Shown one piece after another: positions 56,304-64,000 of a DNA stretch of 64,000 bases (position 1 is its first letter; each line of letters begins with the position of its first letter). The translations under genes were made by a program, and so were the position numbers. The stretch comes from Nocardia sp. NBC_00565. GTDB lineage: Bacteria; Actinomycetota; Actinomycetes; Mycobacteriales; Mycobacteriaceae. The stretch spans positions 5,394,001-5,458,000 of the forward strand of contig NZ_CP107785.1 in assembly GCF_036345915.1 (NCBI RefSeq). Direction: 5' to 3'. The notes below the pieces were generated by a model. That model saw nothing but the letters and a program-made list of their open reading frames with translations. It made no database searches and had not been told where the DNA came from.

Positions 56304-56606
56304 GTGTCCGAGATCCAGCGCCAGCGGCGCGAAATCGCCGTGTCTGTACGGAAGTTGCTCGCGCAGTTCCACGAAGAGACCCAAGCAAAACTGGCAATCG
56401 CCCCGGTCGACAGCGTCACACTCCATCACTCCGCCAGCGGGATAACGGAAGTGGATGAAGACGGTTGGTGCGCCGACTACGACGACATGACCAAAGAGGA
56501 CACGATCACAGTCCAGCCGGTCAGCGTCGTCGACACCGTTCGGACAACCCACCGCTACGTCGAGCACACGAATCAAAGGAAGGACACAACTGATGGGCCT
56601 CAGTGA
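56304..56606 (+). CDS. Small hypothetical protein (100 aa)
   Basis: The GTG at 56304 follows GAGGG by about nine bases. The protein (VSEIQRQRREIAVSVRKLL...) is helical at the N-terminus, with an acidic middle (EVDEDGWCADYDDMTKEDTI). It overlaps the next gene by 14 bp. Nothing in it indicates a family. Confidence 0.6.
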   Translation: MSEIQRQRREIAVSVRKLLAQFHEETQAKLAIAPVDSVTLHHSASGITEVDEDGWCADYDDMTKEDTITVQPVSVVDTVRTTHRYVEHTNQRKDTTDGPQ

Positions 56607-56976
56607 TGAGGAAGGCTGGGACGACGAGGTGACCTCTCAGCAGATCTACTACGGCCAAGTCGCATTCGCCCGCAAGTACGACAACACGGTAATGCTGGAC
56701 AAACTTCTCGCGGGTGGTCCACCGCCACCAAATGCCGCTGACGGGGTGATGAGAAAGATCCTGTGGCATGAGCATCACGCTGCGACCGTGGAGGAGCTGA
56801 CCGTGATCCTCGAGCAGATGCGTCAGCGAGGCTTGGTCACCGACACCGGGCCACGCGCCTACACCGGCCCCATATCGCCCGCCAATATCCCAGACCTCAA
56901 AGCCCATATGGTCGACTACTCGCGCCGTGCTATGGACGCCGAGCAGCCCGCCGAAAACCGCGATTCGAACCGGTGA
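56593..56976 (+). CDS. Small hypothetical protein, winged-helix-like (127 aa)
   Basis: A good ribosome site (AAAGGAAGGA) precedes the ATG. Residues about 48-90 (DGVMRKILWHEHHAATVEELTVILEQMRQRGLVTDTG) have the spacing of a winged helix, but no partner or family could be fixed. It is part of the same overlapping gene train. Confidence 0.7.
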   Translation: MGLSDEEGWDDEVTSQQIYYGQVAFARKYDNTVMLDKLLAGGPPPPNAADGVMRKILWHEHHAATVEELTVILEQMRQRGLVTDTGPRAYTGPISPANIPDLKAHMVDYSRRAMDAEQPAENRDSNR

Positions 56977-56982
56977 ATAGTC

Positions 56983-57306
56983 ATGTACGGCAAGGCAATC
57001 GGGGTTCTCTCGCTCGACGTGAGCGGTCCGCATGTATTACGGGATGAGCGAGTCATTACCGAGTTGGCGCAGCGACGCGGTTACACCCTGACTGGGTTGG
57101 TCACCATCGGTGACGACACGTTCATGCCGACAGCACTCATCGTCGGGACGGCACGCGGCAAGGGAGCGGCGGCGGTGATCGCGCCGAGCATGGCCCACTT
57201 CAGCAGCCGCGTACGGGCTATCGCTCTGGCGTGTGACCTGATCACGCCGACCAAGTTCGTGGCCTGCACCAGCACCGACCGATTACGGAGCCCAAGTCAT
57301 GAGTAA
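56983..57306 (+). CDS. Small protein with resolvase-N-terminal-like fold (107 aa)
   Basis: The protein starts MYGKAIGVLSLDVSG, then contains DERVITELAQRRGYTLTGLV and KGAAAVIAPSMAHFSSRVRAIALACDLIT. The pattern resembles short actinobacterial proteins related to the N-terminal domain of serine recombinases, but the catalytic serine motif is not clear. It is unlikely to be an active recombinase. It overlaps the next ATG by 8 bp. Confidence 0.6.
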   Translation: MYGKAIGVLSLDVSGPHVLRDERVITELAQRRGYTLTGLVTIGDDTFMPTALIVGTARGKGAAAVIAPSMAHFSSRVRAIALACDLITPTKFVACTSTDRLRSPSHE

Positions 57307-57517
57307 ACGGGCTTCCCCGCTACCGGACGATCCAGATGTCCACTTGAGCGTGTTCCTCCATGGTGCACGGTTCGACTTCGCCGCGTGCCTAACTGCGGCG
57401 CTGGTCTTTACGCAGGAGCACCAACGCGAGCACTACCACGATGCTGTGTCGATCGATCTCGGAGATGCATCGGGGTGGCCCCGCTTGCCGTGTGAACGGC
57501 TGTACCTAGAACCCTGA
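57299..57517 (+). CDS. Small hypothetical protein (72 aa)
   Basis: The ATG overlaps the previous stop. The protein contains LSVFLHGARFDFAACLTAALVFTQEHQREHYHDAVSIDLG and ends CERLYLEP. No signal peptide or membrane helix is convincing. It is the last tightly packed gene of the cluster. Confidence 0.6.
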   Translation: MSKRASPLPDDPDVHLSVFLHGARFDFAACLTAALVFTQEHQREHYHDAVSIDLGDASGWPRLPCERLYLEP

Positions 57518-57572
57518 CATGAGAGACTGGCCCGTTGATTGCGAAACGCAAGAGCGAACGAGAGGCATCGGC

Positions 57573-58142
57573 GTGGGGAATGACGAACAACTGGGTCTCG
57601 ATTTCGAAATCGAACAGACCGAATGGGGTAAATGGGTCGACTCGCAACGCAGGGCGACCCAGGTTAGGAAACTCCTCAATCGTGCCGAATTGCCTGCATT
57701 GCCGTCGGAACCATGGGATTTCGAATCAGACGAGGCAGTTCAGATCAGCGACGTGATCGCGGAGCTGTTTCCGGATATCAAAGATGCGGCCCTGTCAGAA
57801 AGTGCCGATCTCTTAGATCAACTCGTGTGCTTCACCGGGGAATGGTTCGTCCGGTATCTAGATGCACAGTGGTGCAACCTTACCGACATGCCTTCCGGAT
57901 ACAACGACTGCAAAGACATGTCCATTTACGACGGCATTAAACCAGGCATAGCCTTCAAATTCGAGAATTGGACGACTTGTACAGCCGAACTTCTTGCAAA
58001 ATATGTTATCGAGCATGAATTCCTCGACATAGTCGAACTGGTGTCCGTGGCGTTCTGGAGGTTGCGCAAGGACGGCAGTCCATTGTTTTCTGAATTGAGC
58101 ACGAATTTTCCTGATCACCCTCCTTTTCGCATGAATATGTAA
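57573..58142 (+). CDS. Hypothetical protein, candidate immunity protein
   Basis: The GTG at 57573 follows GAGAGG; an upstream in-frame ATG (57519) has no ribosome site. The 189-residue product is acidic and soluble (FESDEAVQISDVIAELFPDIKDAAL, YDGIKPGIAFKFENWTTCTAELLAKYVIEHEFLDIVELVSVAFWRL). Its A+T content is higher than the rest of the window. It precedes the putative nuclease/coiled-coil toxin gene by 38 bp, in the order antitoxin- or immunity-first. The immunity role is inferred from position, size, acidity and base composition. Confidence 0.6.
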   Translation: MGNDEQLGLDFEIEQTEWGKWVDSQRRATQVRKLLNRAELPALPSEPWDFESDEAVQISDVIAELFPDIKDAALSESADLLDQLVCFTGEWFVRYLDAQWCNLTDMPSGYNDCKDMSIYDGIKPGIAFKFENWTTCTAELLAKYVIEHEFLDIVELVSVAFWRLRKDGSPLFSELSTNFPDHPPFRMNM

Positions 58143-58180
58143 TGATGTTCGGTTCGTAAGTTTGGGGGCGAGATATCGCC

Positions 58181-59359
58181 ATGCCTGGTGACGGCTATGA
58201 CAATGATCGAAAACCGTTCGACAACAATGAGCGTGGAAGAATCTTCGAAAACGGTTCCGATCGATTCTTCCGCGATCGCGAAAACGGATACGTCCACCAC
58301 TCTCGAATATACGAACACGGAAAAGATAGGATCCAATTTGACAAGGTCAAAGAGGATCGAGGTCAGACCTACAGCATTGAAGACAAATCGGGCAGAATTG
58401 GCGGAGAGAAGGACGTAAAGCAACTAGAGGTAGTGCGGGCTCTCATCGAAAAAGGTGAGGTTCATCATCATTTGTTACGATCCGTCGACGGCGAAACGAT
58501 ATCGAAACCAGCCAAGGAACTTATCGATGGTCTGGTCCGGGACTACCCGGACAATTTCACGCACCAGATCATCTCGCGAGAGGATGCACGCGAGATTTGG
58601 TCGCGGGGTCTGGAAAGGGAACCGGCTCCGCAACTCGAATTGCCCGGCGTTGGCGAGCAAGCACGACAACAGAAGGAACGACAGCGCGAGGCCCGACAAC
58701 TCGAGAAAGAGCGACAAGAGCGGACAAGAGTCCCGGAGAAAGAACAGCGGGCACGCGACAAGGAATTAGCGCGTAGTGTCGACTCACGAGAATTGAACGC
58801 GAAACGCGAACAGCTCCGCGTAGATGTGGCCGAGCAGGCGCGAAAGATGGCCGAAGCTCGCCAAAAGGGTCAAGCGGTGGAGCTTGAGAAGATACGGGAA
58901 TCCCACACCCGACTAACCAAAGACCTAGCCGATATACGCGAAATAGAACGCGCGAAGGCTCGGGAGATGATTCGGGGCGCCGGACTCGGCCGCGAGCCAG
59001 CCCAAGAGATGGAAAGGCATCTCGAGCAGAACCGCGAAGAGCAACGCAAAGACGTAACACGCGAGCTGGGGGAGATTGGCTCTACCATCGCGCGGGAAGA
59101 CGATCGGCGACACGAGCGCGAAACGGTCGAGAAGCAACGCGAGCAGGTGCGCGAAGTCCGTGAGCGTGCCGTACGGGAAGGTGTTCCGCGGGAAGTCATG
59201 CAAGTGCTGGAAGTCGGCCGACTACAGCCCGGAGAACAACCCCGAGTGCGTGAAGAACACCGCGAACACGATGACCACCGAGCGCGAGAAGCTGCCAGGG
59301 AGCGCGAGCGAGTGGCCGAGCGCGAACGGGAGCGCGCCCGGGGCCGCGAACAGTACTAG
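58181..59359 (+). CDS. Putative nuclease-like toxin domain with charged coiled-coil tail
   Basis: The 392-residue protein has an N-terminal domain of about 150 residues (RDRENGYVHHSRIYEHGKDRIQFDKVKEDRGQTYSIEDKSGRIGG...LVRDYPDNFTHQIISREDAREIW) with an ED-K triad reminiscent of PD-(D/E)xK nucleases. From residue 155 it is almost wholly charged helix rich in Glu, Arg, Lys and Gln. There is no signal peptide. The N-terminal pattern resembles the tip domains of actinobacterial polymorphic toxins. Toxin activity is inference. Confidence 0.6.
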   Translation: MPGDGYDNDRKPFDNNERGRIFENGSDRFFRDRENGYVHHSRIYEHGKDRIQFDKVKEDRGQTYSIEDKSGRIGGEKDVKQLEVVRALIEKGEVHHHLLRSVDGETISKPAKELIDGLVRDYPDNFTHQIISREDAREIWSRGLEREPAPQLELPGVGEQARQQKERQREARQLEKERQERTRVPEKEQRARDKELARSVDSRELNAKREQLRVDVAEQARKMAEARQKGQAVELEKIRESHTRLTKDLADIREIERAKAREMIRGAGLGREPAQEMERHLEQNREEQRKDVTRELGEIGSTIAREDDRRHERETVEKQREQVREVRERAVREGVPREVMQVLEVGRLQPGEQPRVREEHREHDDHRAREAARERERVAERERERARGREQY

Positions 59360-59486
59360 ATGCGGTGTCTACGTCGCTGTGGCAAGAAAGGCCCCAGATC
59401 GCTGGGGGTGTTTCTTTATCCGCAGAACCAGAGGGACGGTCTTCGCCTCTGGTCTCTGAGCGGGTCCCGTCGTGCCGGATTCGGTA

Positions 59487-59550
59487 GGCCCCCACTCCTG
59501 GAGCCTTGCGCCCCAGATGCCTGCCGGGTCGCGTCGCGTGATGTGCGGGG
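59487..59550. repeat. Diverged 60-bp repeat, copy 1
   Basis: Positions 59491-59550 align without gaps to 63941-64000 at about 49 of 60 bases. The second copy runs to the window edge, so the full repeat is longer than seen. One of its frames reads RQASGAQGSRSG here and RQAFAAQGFRSG there, which might be a fragment of the same lost protein. Confidence 0.5.
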
Positions 59551-59733
59551 AATCCGAACAATCCCGCAAAATCTGTTGTGCCGCAAGCTCGATGGATTCA
59601 TGTAGAAGTGTGAGAAGAATTGGGAGCCCCCGGAAGAGAAAGAAAAGGAAAAAAGAAGCCGGAAACCCAAGTAAGAGAACTTGCCGAAATTCCCTCTAAG
59701 AAGAATCAAGAGCGCCGCGCATGCGCGCGCCGC

Positions 59734-59776
59734 CCATGGTGCCCGCCCTCCGCTCCGCTTCGGGCGGGCACCATGG
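59734..59776. repeat. 15-bp inverted repeat
   Basis: CCATGGTGCCCGCCC (59734-59748) is exactly complementary to 59762-59776 with a 13-nt loop. There is no T run on either side, so it may be a structural or binding site rather than a terminator. Confidence 0.55.
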
Positions 59777-60002
59777 CACGGAACCACAGGGGGCAGGGAC
59801 TCCGAACCACCCACACCACCACCACCCACAGGACAGCATCACACCGCTACTTCCCCCAGCCCCACCATTGACATACGAGCTGCCGCACCCCTCCGGGGCT
59901 TGCCACCATCAACAATGGTCGCGGGTGCGGCTTGTTCCGAGCTGGCCATTAACTTGAGGATCGTGGACTCGCGCCAATTAGCGATGTCACGCCGGTAAGC
60001 AA

Positions 60003-60365
60003 CTACTTATCGTCACTCAGACCGGGCATCATATCTTTGATTTCGGGCAGGATAGAACTCAATTTTGTGCGATCGTACAATTTTAAGAACTGGCCGTCTG
60101 GATGCTTGTGGCGAAATCTTATGATGGCCTGAAGTTGTTCGATAAACTTTTCGCTCAGTTCAACGTCTTCGACCAAAGGGCAGCCTGTGCTTGCTGTTAG
60201 ATTCAATCCTACGGCGCAAGGCTCGGAGTGGCTTTGTATAATCAGAACTGGTTCATCCGAGGATTTACCCACGCCAAATCGACGCCAATAACGTTCTCCC
60301 GTCAGTGGCGGCGGAAAGGCGTACGGATCAACCGACACGCGCACGCAATCGGAAAGCGCATACAC
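60003..60365 (-). CDS. Possible frameshifted C-terminal part of the Mrr-like protein
   Basis: The frame begins GTG-TAT-GCG at 60365, inside the end of the upstream gene, and continues for 120 residues (VSVDPYAFPPPLTGERYWRRFGVGK...LSDDK). A one-base shift near 60360 would join ASV to YALSDCVRVSVDPY without interruption. The most economical reading is one protein of about 470 residues split by a frameshift or read by programmed frameshifting. Independent expression is also possible. Confidence 0.55.
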   Translation of the reverse strand: MYALSDCVRVSVDPYAFPPPLTGERYWRRFGVGKSSDEPVLIIQSHSEPCAVGLNLTASTGCPLVEDVELSEKFIEQLQAIIRFRHKHPDGQFLKLYDRTKLSSILPEIKDMMPGLSDDK

Positions 60366-61410
60366 TCGCTAGTTCGTCTTTTATGCGTTCAAGCATCGGG
60401 AGTATAACGATATCTCTCCATCCTGCCGCACGCTCATCGTCAAGATCCGCCAATGGATGCGGCCTCTTGAGATACTGTCCGGGGTTTGTAAGTATCTTGT
60501 ACGCTAGCTCCGCCGGAATGTGGATGATTACTTGTAAAATCATATAGGCGGCTATTTCGACGACTCTGCTATTGATCAATGGGCGTGGCTTCTCCCGAAA
60601 GATCAACCTGGGAAGTTCGGCTAGAACTAAAATCAGGGTAGTCCTAGCCGAGTCCATGCCGTTTGGGATTAATGACCCCCAAGGTCTTTCCGTGAGTCCG
60701 TGATCAGTTTCTGAATAAGCAATCATAGCAATAGCGTAAAAGTGAGTTTCCGCGTTTACCACAACGGACTGGTGTTCCCAAAAATACTCAAGATCAAGCT
60801 CATTCGGAGTCTCACCGAGTTCAGTGAAACGATCGACCAGGAGTTGGAGTCGCTGGGAATCCTCAAGTGCTTCCGGAAGAACTCGTGCTGTTACGATCGG
60901 ATGCTCTCGGACTAGGCGTATAAGGCGGTCGCGATCCCATAAGCGGATCTTTGGTCGGGGATGATTTTTCTGCCATTCGGAGACCCAATCGCGAGTCGGG
61001 TTGGAAAATCTGCTGTTCGTGCAAAATACAAGGACATCCAAGTCGGGTGTGCCAGCCGCGTTCATAACGGACGCGACAACATCCGCTTTCGCTACGGTTG
61101 AATCTCGGCCTTTGGATTCGATCCACCATCGTGACCGCTCTAGCTCGCCATCAGGAGTGGGATGAACGAAGGTCGCTTCCAGGTCGCGACCTCCATCAGG
61201 AGCAGAAACCCCATTGGTTGTGCCAGCTCTCCAAACCAGCTCAGTAGCGCCCATGGCCTCTAAAAGGCCGAATAAAAGCTCTTCTAGCTGCGAGCCGACT
61301 ACTGAGTCCCAAAGCACAGTCGTTGTCACGGGAGCAGGAGAACTGGGTTTGTTCACTGCCCAAGTGTGCCATTGAGGTTGCTTGCTCGATGCGGGTTCAG
61401 TTGATGACAT
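60328..61410 (-). CDS. Mrr-like type IV restriction endonuclease-family protein
   Basis: The ATG at 61410 gives 360 residues; a longer frame starts with TTG. The N-terminal domain has the PD-(D/E)xK layout of Mrr-type nucleases: LLEAMGATELVWRAG, DGGRDLEATF and RSRWWIESKGRDSTVAKADVV. The remainder is helical with one hydrophobic segment (YMILQVIIHIPAELAYKIL). A+T content is clearly above the flanking actinobacterial genes. The C-terminus ends abruptly with RLRARVG where it runs into the downstream frame. Confidence 0.7.
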   Translation of the reverse strand: MSSTEPASSKQPQWHTWAVNKPSSPAPVTTTVLWDSVVGSQLEELLFGLLEAMGATELVWRAGTTNGVSAPDGGRDLEATFVHPTPDGELERSRWWIESKGRDSTVAKADVVASVMNAAGTPDLDVLVFCTNSRFSNPTRDWVSEWQKNHPRPKIRLWDRDRLIRLVREHPIVTARVLPEALEDSQRLQLLVDRFTELGETPNELDLEYFWEHQSVVVNAETHFYAIAMIAYSETDHGLTERPWGSLIPNGMDSARTTLILVLAELPRLIFREKPRPLINSRVVEIAAYMILQVIIHIPAELAYKILTNPGQYLKRPHPLADLDDERAAGWRDIVILPMLERIKDELASVCAFRLRARVG

Positions 61411-61431
61411 ATGTCGATGGCCAGGCTGCAA

Positions 61432-61841
61432 CGCGAGATGGGTTGGCTACAGCGTCGTGGTGACGTCTTAAGCAACCCATGCGGTAGAGGTGCAGGTGAG
61501 CCCTCTACCGCAGGCTAGACGGCTACGTCGGAGCCGTATCCCCGTTACACAGATTTGACCCCGTGGTCAAGTGTCCTGCCAGGTGTTGCGTTGGCAGGTG
61601 GGCAGACGCTCGCCCGCTAGGGATGTTTAACCGAGATGTGACCCCGACGAATGGCACCACCTCGGCACTCCGTACGCCCGGAGCAGCCCGCACGATCAGC
61701 CGCAGTAGCGGATGTTGCTTCCGGCTCAATCCGCGTCGAGGTCATTGCCGATGGGTGCGCCCCTGCTAATGCCGCCATCATGCGTCAGCTGGCAGCCGTG
61801 GTCCGGTCGCAACATCGTAACGTCAACGCGGGCGAGCGACG
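61432..61841. other. 410-bp segment without a recognisable gene
   Basis: No convincing coding frame was seen. A 10-bp stem (61481-61490 with 61502-61511) with an 11-nt loop lies near its left end. The region separates two leftward genes and should hold the promoter of the nuclease gene. Confidence 0.5.
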
Positions 61842-63395
61842 TCAGGAAGTCCAATCCTGTTCACTCGGAAGGCCTATGAGCAGACGCACATCTCTGGGCT
61901 CGTACGGGGCGCCGTCCGGCATCACTCCAATGATGTTCTCGTACAGGACATCTTCCCTGTCGACAATTGATTCTCGAGCAACGATCATACACACCCGATC
62001 AATGAACTCTAAGGTTGTTCGCACCGCAGCGTCCATCAGTGTGCCGAGGTCTGCGAGCACAACCGACCCGAACTGTCGTGCTCCCCAGTGCTCCAATCCG
62101 CCGCCCTCTGTCGTCTCAAGGGCGTCCACTGCGTCCTGCGGCACAACAATGTCCAGTCTGCCGACGTTGATGCGGACGAATGTTCGCGGATCGGCGGTGA
62201 CCGAACCGATAGCTTGGAGCGCCACACTGTGGATCGTATTGCGCAGTCGGAACATTCCAGCCAGGTAGCCTTGCACGCGGTCAAGGTCTTCGATGCCCTC
62301 GACGCCCGCGTAGGCGACCCGGAACTTGTTTCGATACCAGTCCTCGGCGTGAAATTTCGCGTTGCGCTCTGTCCCTGGCAATCGAAGCGCCTTGTGGAAA
62401 GACCGCGCGATGACGTCCACTGCACCGCAGAGTGATATGAGCACGCGATCAAGCGCGTCGGCTCCGTCATCTGCGACATCGGCGGTTTGAATGGCGCCGA
62501 TCGAAGCGATCAGATCGTCGCGGGCCTTCAACGCACGCAGGAGGCGGCCGCTAAGCGCCTCGGCCTCATCCAGGTATACAGCAGAGACATGTGGGTCCCG
62601 CAGAGCGGCGCGCTGCACCTTGCCCAGCCAGTGCCGAACACCGGGCGCCACGACATTCACTGCTTCCTGATAGAAGTCCTTACGACTCATCACCACTCGC
62701 CCCTGCGGGTTAATGATGTATTGGTGCTGACGTCTCAGGTAGTGCGCAATGATAGGGATTGCCGTCAGCCGGCTGACGACGTTGGCGCGATCGTTCGGCG
62801 GCAGATCAACACGACCTGTGGTGATCGTTTCCGAGATCACCAGATCGAATTCGATCGAGCGGGCGATCTCCGACAGCATCACCGCCCGCTCCACATCCTC
62901 CTTAGTCATACCTGCTTTCGCCTTGTCGCCCAAGCCGGCAAACGCCTCGAGGGCGTCGGCCATCGCCCGGTCGGGACGGACTGAGCCGTGAAACCCCATC
63001 GTGGAGCTGCCATCGAAATGTCGCCGGTCACCCTCGATCGTCACAGAAAATTCGCGGCCGGGGTATGCGGCCCAGCCCTTCTGGCTGGTCGTTTCCCACA
63101 CCTCTACGAAGCCTTCCCGCGCCGGGCGGCGACGTCCGCCCGATTCAGGCTTGCACGCCTCGCTCATCTCGACCCTGAGCACGTCGAGGTTGTCGTACTT
63201 CAACAGCCCCGTCAGCAGCACATCTATGTCCCCGTCAGCTTCCGTGCCGATCGTTTCGACGTCAACGAGCACACGCAGCTTCCGCGGACTCGGTCGCAAC
63301 CCGAACAGATCTCCCGCGTCCTTGGCGGCAGATGCGTTGTCCCGCTGAGATCGACGAAACGGTTCGTCGTGGGTCAGCTCACGAAACAGTTCCAC
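61842..63395 (-). CDS. Large hypothetical protein with HEPN-like motif (517 aa)
   Basis: The product has no signal peptide. The N-terminal part (RKLRVLVDVETIGTEADGDIDVLLTGLLKYDNLDVLRVEM) is alpha/beta. The C-terminal third contains FRLRNTIHSVALQAI, an R-x5-H arrangement like that of HEPN ribonucleases, although other HEPN features are not clear. No family is recognised with confidence. It lies next to the Mrr-like gene, which is suggestive of a defence context. Confidence 0.6.
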   Translation of the reverse strand: MELFRELTHDEPFRRSQRDNASAAKDAGDLFGLRPSPRKLRVLVDVETIGTEADGDIDVLLTGLLKYDNLDVLRVEMSEACKPESGGRRRPAREGFVEVWETTSQKGWAAYPGREFSVTIEGDRRHFDGSSTMGFHGSVRPDRAMADALEAFAGLGDKAKAGMTKEDVERAVMLSEIARSIEFDLVISETITTGRVDLPPNDRANVVSRLTAIPIIAHYLRRQHQYIINPQGRVVMSRKDFYQEAVNVVAPGVRHWLGKVQRAALRDPHVSAVYLDEAEALSGRLLRALKARDDLIASIGAIQTADVADDGADALDRVLISLCGAVDVIARSFHKALRLPGTERNAKFHAEDWYRNKFRVAYAGVEGIEDLDRVQGYLAGMFRLRNTIHSVALQAIGSVTADPRTFVRINVGRLDIVVPQDAVDALETTEGGGLEHWGARQFGSVVLADLGTLMDAAVRTTLEFIDRVCMIVARESIVDREDVLYENIIGVMPDGAPYEPRDVRLLIGLPSEQDWTS

Positions 63396-63672
63396 TACAC
63401 TTCTCCTTCAGCTGAGCAACAGGAGAGAATACGACTGTTCGCCGACAAATCCCGAAATGCGTCGCGTCGCGTCGCAACCACCGATCTCGAACTAGAGGCA
63501 TCGACATTCGTACGGTCGCGGCGAAGTCGAGCAGTTCTGCGACCAGCTCGCGCACATCGTCGCCGCACCGCACACGTCGACGGTCTCGGAGCGGTTCAGC
63601 CGATGGGTCGTCGAACAATCCCTTGCCCTGCCTACTGTGCAGCGGCATCGAACCGACTCCTCGATAACAGCA

Positions 63673-63852
63673 TCAAGGAGTGTGTAACCTACATCTCACT
63701 CCCGCGCGTTCGGCGACTTCTTCACGACGCAGACCGGGCGTGCGCCGTCGGCCCGGTTCCAGATCCGGCAGCAACCCGACATCGGTCGGCCGCAGCCGGG
63801 AACGTTGTGCACGCAGGAAAGTGGCAAGTTCGGCGCGGTGGCTATCTGTCAT
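63673..63852 (-). pseudogene. Truncated second copy of the MmyB-type regulator
   Basis: From the ATG at 63852 the frame matches the complete regulator at 52011-52838 for about 48 residues (HRAELATFLRAQRSRLRP... through REEVAE), then leaves the homology after AGVR and stops 10 codons later (59 residues). The homology also covers 33 bp upstream, where it is exact. The helix-turn-helix is cut, so no regulator is made. Confidence 0.85.
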
Positions 63853-63856
63853 CACA

Positions 63857-63889
63857 TGCCCTCTGTGGGTAGCAGTATCGGTAACAGGA
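63857..63889 (-). promoter_or_regulatory. Conserved leader of the truncated MmyB regulator (copy 2)
   Basis: This segment is identical to 52843-52875. Both lie directly before a leftward start codon and contain the same spaced GTTACC/GCTACC half-sites. Confidence 0.6.
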
Positions 63890-63936
63890 AAGAAGATCGT
63901 CTGAACCCAGAACGATTCAGGCGGTGCGCTGGCCGC

Positions 63937-64000
63937 GAGCCCCGCTCCTGAAGCCTTGCGCCGCAAATGCCTGCCGAGCCGCCTCGCTGGATATGTGGGG
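63937..64000. repeat. Diverged 60-bp repeat, copy 2 (runs off the window)
   Basis: This is the partner of the repeat at 59487-59550; about 49 of 60 bases agree in ungapped alignment. It continues past the window edge, so its full extent and nature cannot be judged. Confidence 0.5.

Larger units (their letters stand above)
59360..60002. other. 643-bp gene-free segment with repeats
   Basis: No credible coding frame was found. It holds a 60-bp repeat partly duplicated at the right end of the window (59487-59550) and a 15-bp perfect inverted repeat (59734-59748 with 59762-59776) that may terminate the toxin-like gene. Confidence 0.55.

Noticed and set aside
56961..56976. GGTTCGAATC-like T-loop sequence on the - strand suggesting a tRNA
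   Set aside because: The flanking bases cannot form the T stem or an acceptor stem, and the bases encode the end of a small protein.
61651..62268. 205-codon rightward frame
   Set aside because: It overlaps the large orphan gene on the other strand, is rich in Ser/Arg and resembles a shadow frame.
63379..63648. 89-codon leftward frame before the large orphan gene
   Set aside because: No good start or ribosome site, and Arg-rich composition without homology. It might be real but cannot be supported.

Overview
The window is high-GC DNA from a mycolate-containing actinomycete, most likely Nocardia or a close relative. The evidence is a cyclopropane-mycolate-type methyltransferase, F420-linked oxidoreductases, a class Ib nrdHIE/nrdF2 set, many GTG starts, several apparently leaderless genes and many TetR/XRE regulators. 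No rRNA, tRNA or CRISPR array was seen.

Layout. 1-11.2 kb: a truncated MMPL transporter, then class Ib ribonucleotide reductase split into nrdF (+) and nrdH-nrdI-nrdE (-), with NrdR-box-like palindromes in front of both halves and a 409-residue LAGLIDADG intein in nrdE. mgtE and an F420-dependent oxidoreductase lie between them. 11.5-14.2 kb: an FMN reductase divergent from a TetR gene with a perfect palindromic operator, then nadE and a DUF1003 protein. 14.4-18.6 kb: molybdenum-cofactor genes (moaD-moaA leftward; moeA, a moaC-moaB fusion and moaE rightward). 18.7-30.7 kb: an AraC regulator, a CobW-type GTPase, a peptidoglycan amidase, an integrase relic beside a large planctomycete-type membrane Ser/Thr kinase, an ECF sigma factor, a small secreted protein, an SDR, a thioesterase, a mycolate-type methyltransferase and a short Rho paralogue.

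47.0-30.8 kb (leftward): the most interesting region, a tightly packed operon of about ten genes. It encodes a fully reducing iterative type I PKS (KS-AT-DH-ER-KR-ACP), an alpha-oxoamine synthase of the serine-palmitoyltransferase kind, homologues of the three unassigned enediyne-cassette proteins (UNBV, UNBU, UNBL/DUF1702), a 3-ketodihydrosphingosine-reductase-like SDR, a UbiA prenyltransferase, IPP isomerase, a DUF6545 membrane protein and a dienelactone hydrolase. There is no enediyne PKS and no TEBC thioesterase. The gene content suggests a polyketide-fed sphingoid-base or amino-ketone lipid, possibly prenylated, made with enediyne accessory proteins in a non-enediyne setting. I do not recognise it as a characterised system. 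Its promoter carries paired direct repeats, and a second set of repeated operators precedes the neighbouring SnoaL-like gene.

47.3-52.8 kb: SnoaL-like protein, TetR, MFS transporter, DoxX, another TetR and an MmyB-type XRE regulator. 52.8-64 kb: an accessory island bounded on both sides by copies of the same MmyB-type regulator (complete at the left, a 5' fragment at the right). It holds a galE relic, a PPOX-type F420 enzyme, TrmO, an HTH-TPR regulator with tandem operators facing a train of small overlapping genes, a lower-GC toxin/immunity-like pair, an Mrr-like nuclease with a frameshifted tail, and a large unknown protein with a HEPN-like motif.
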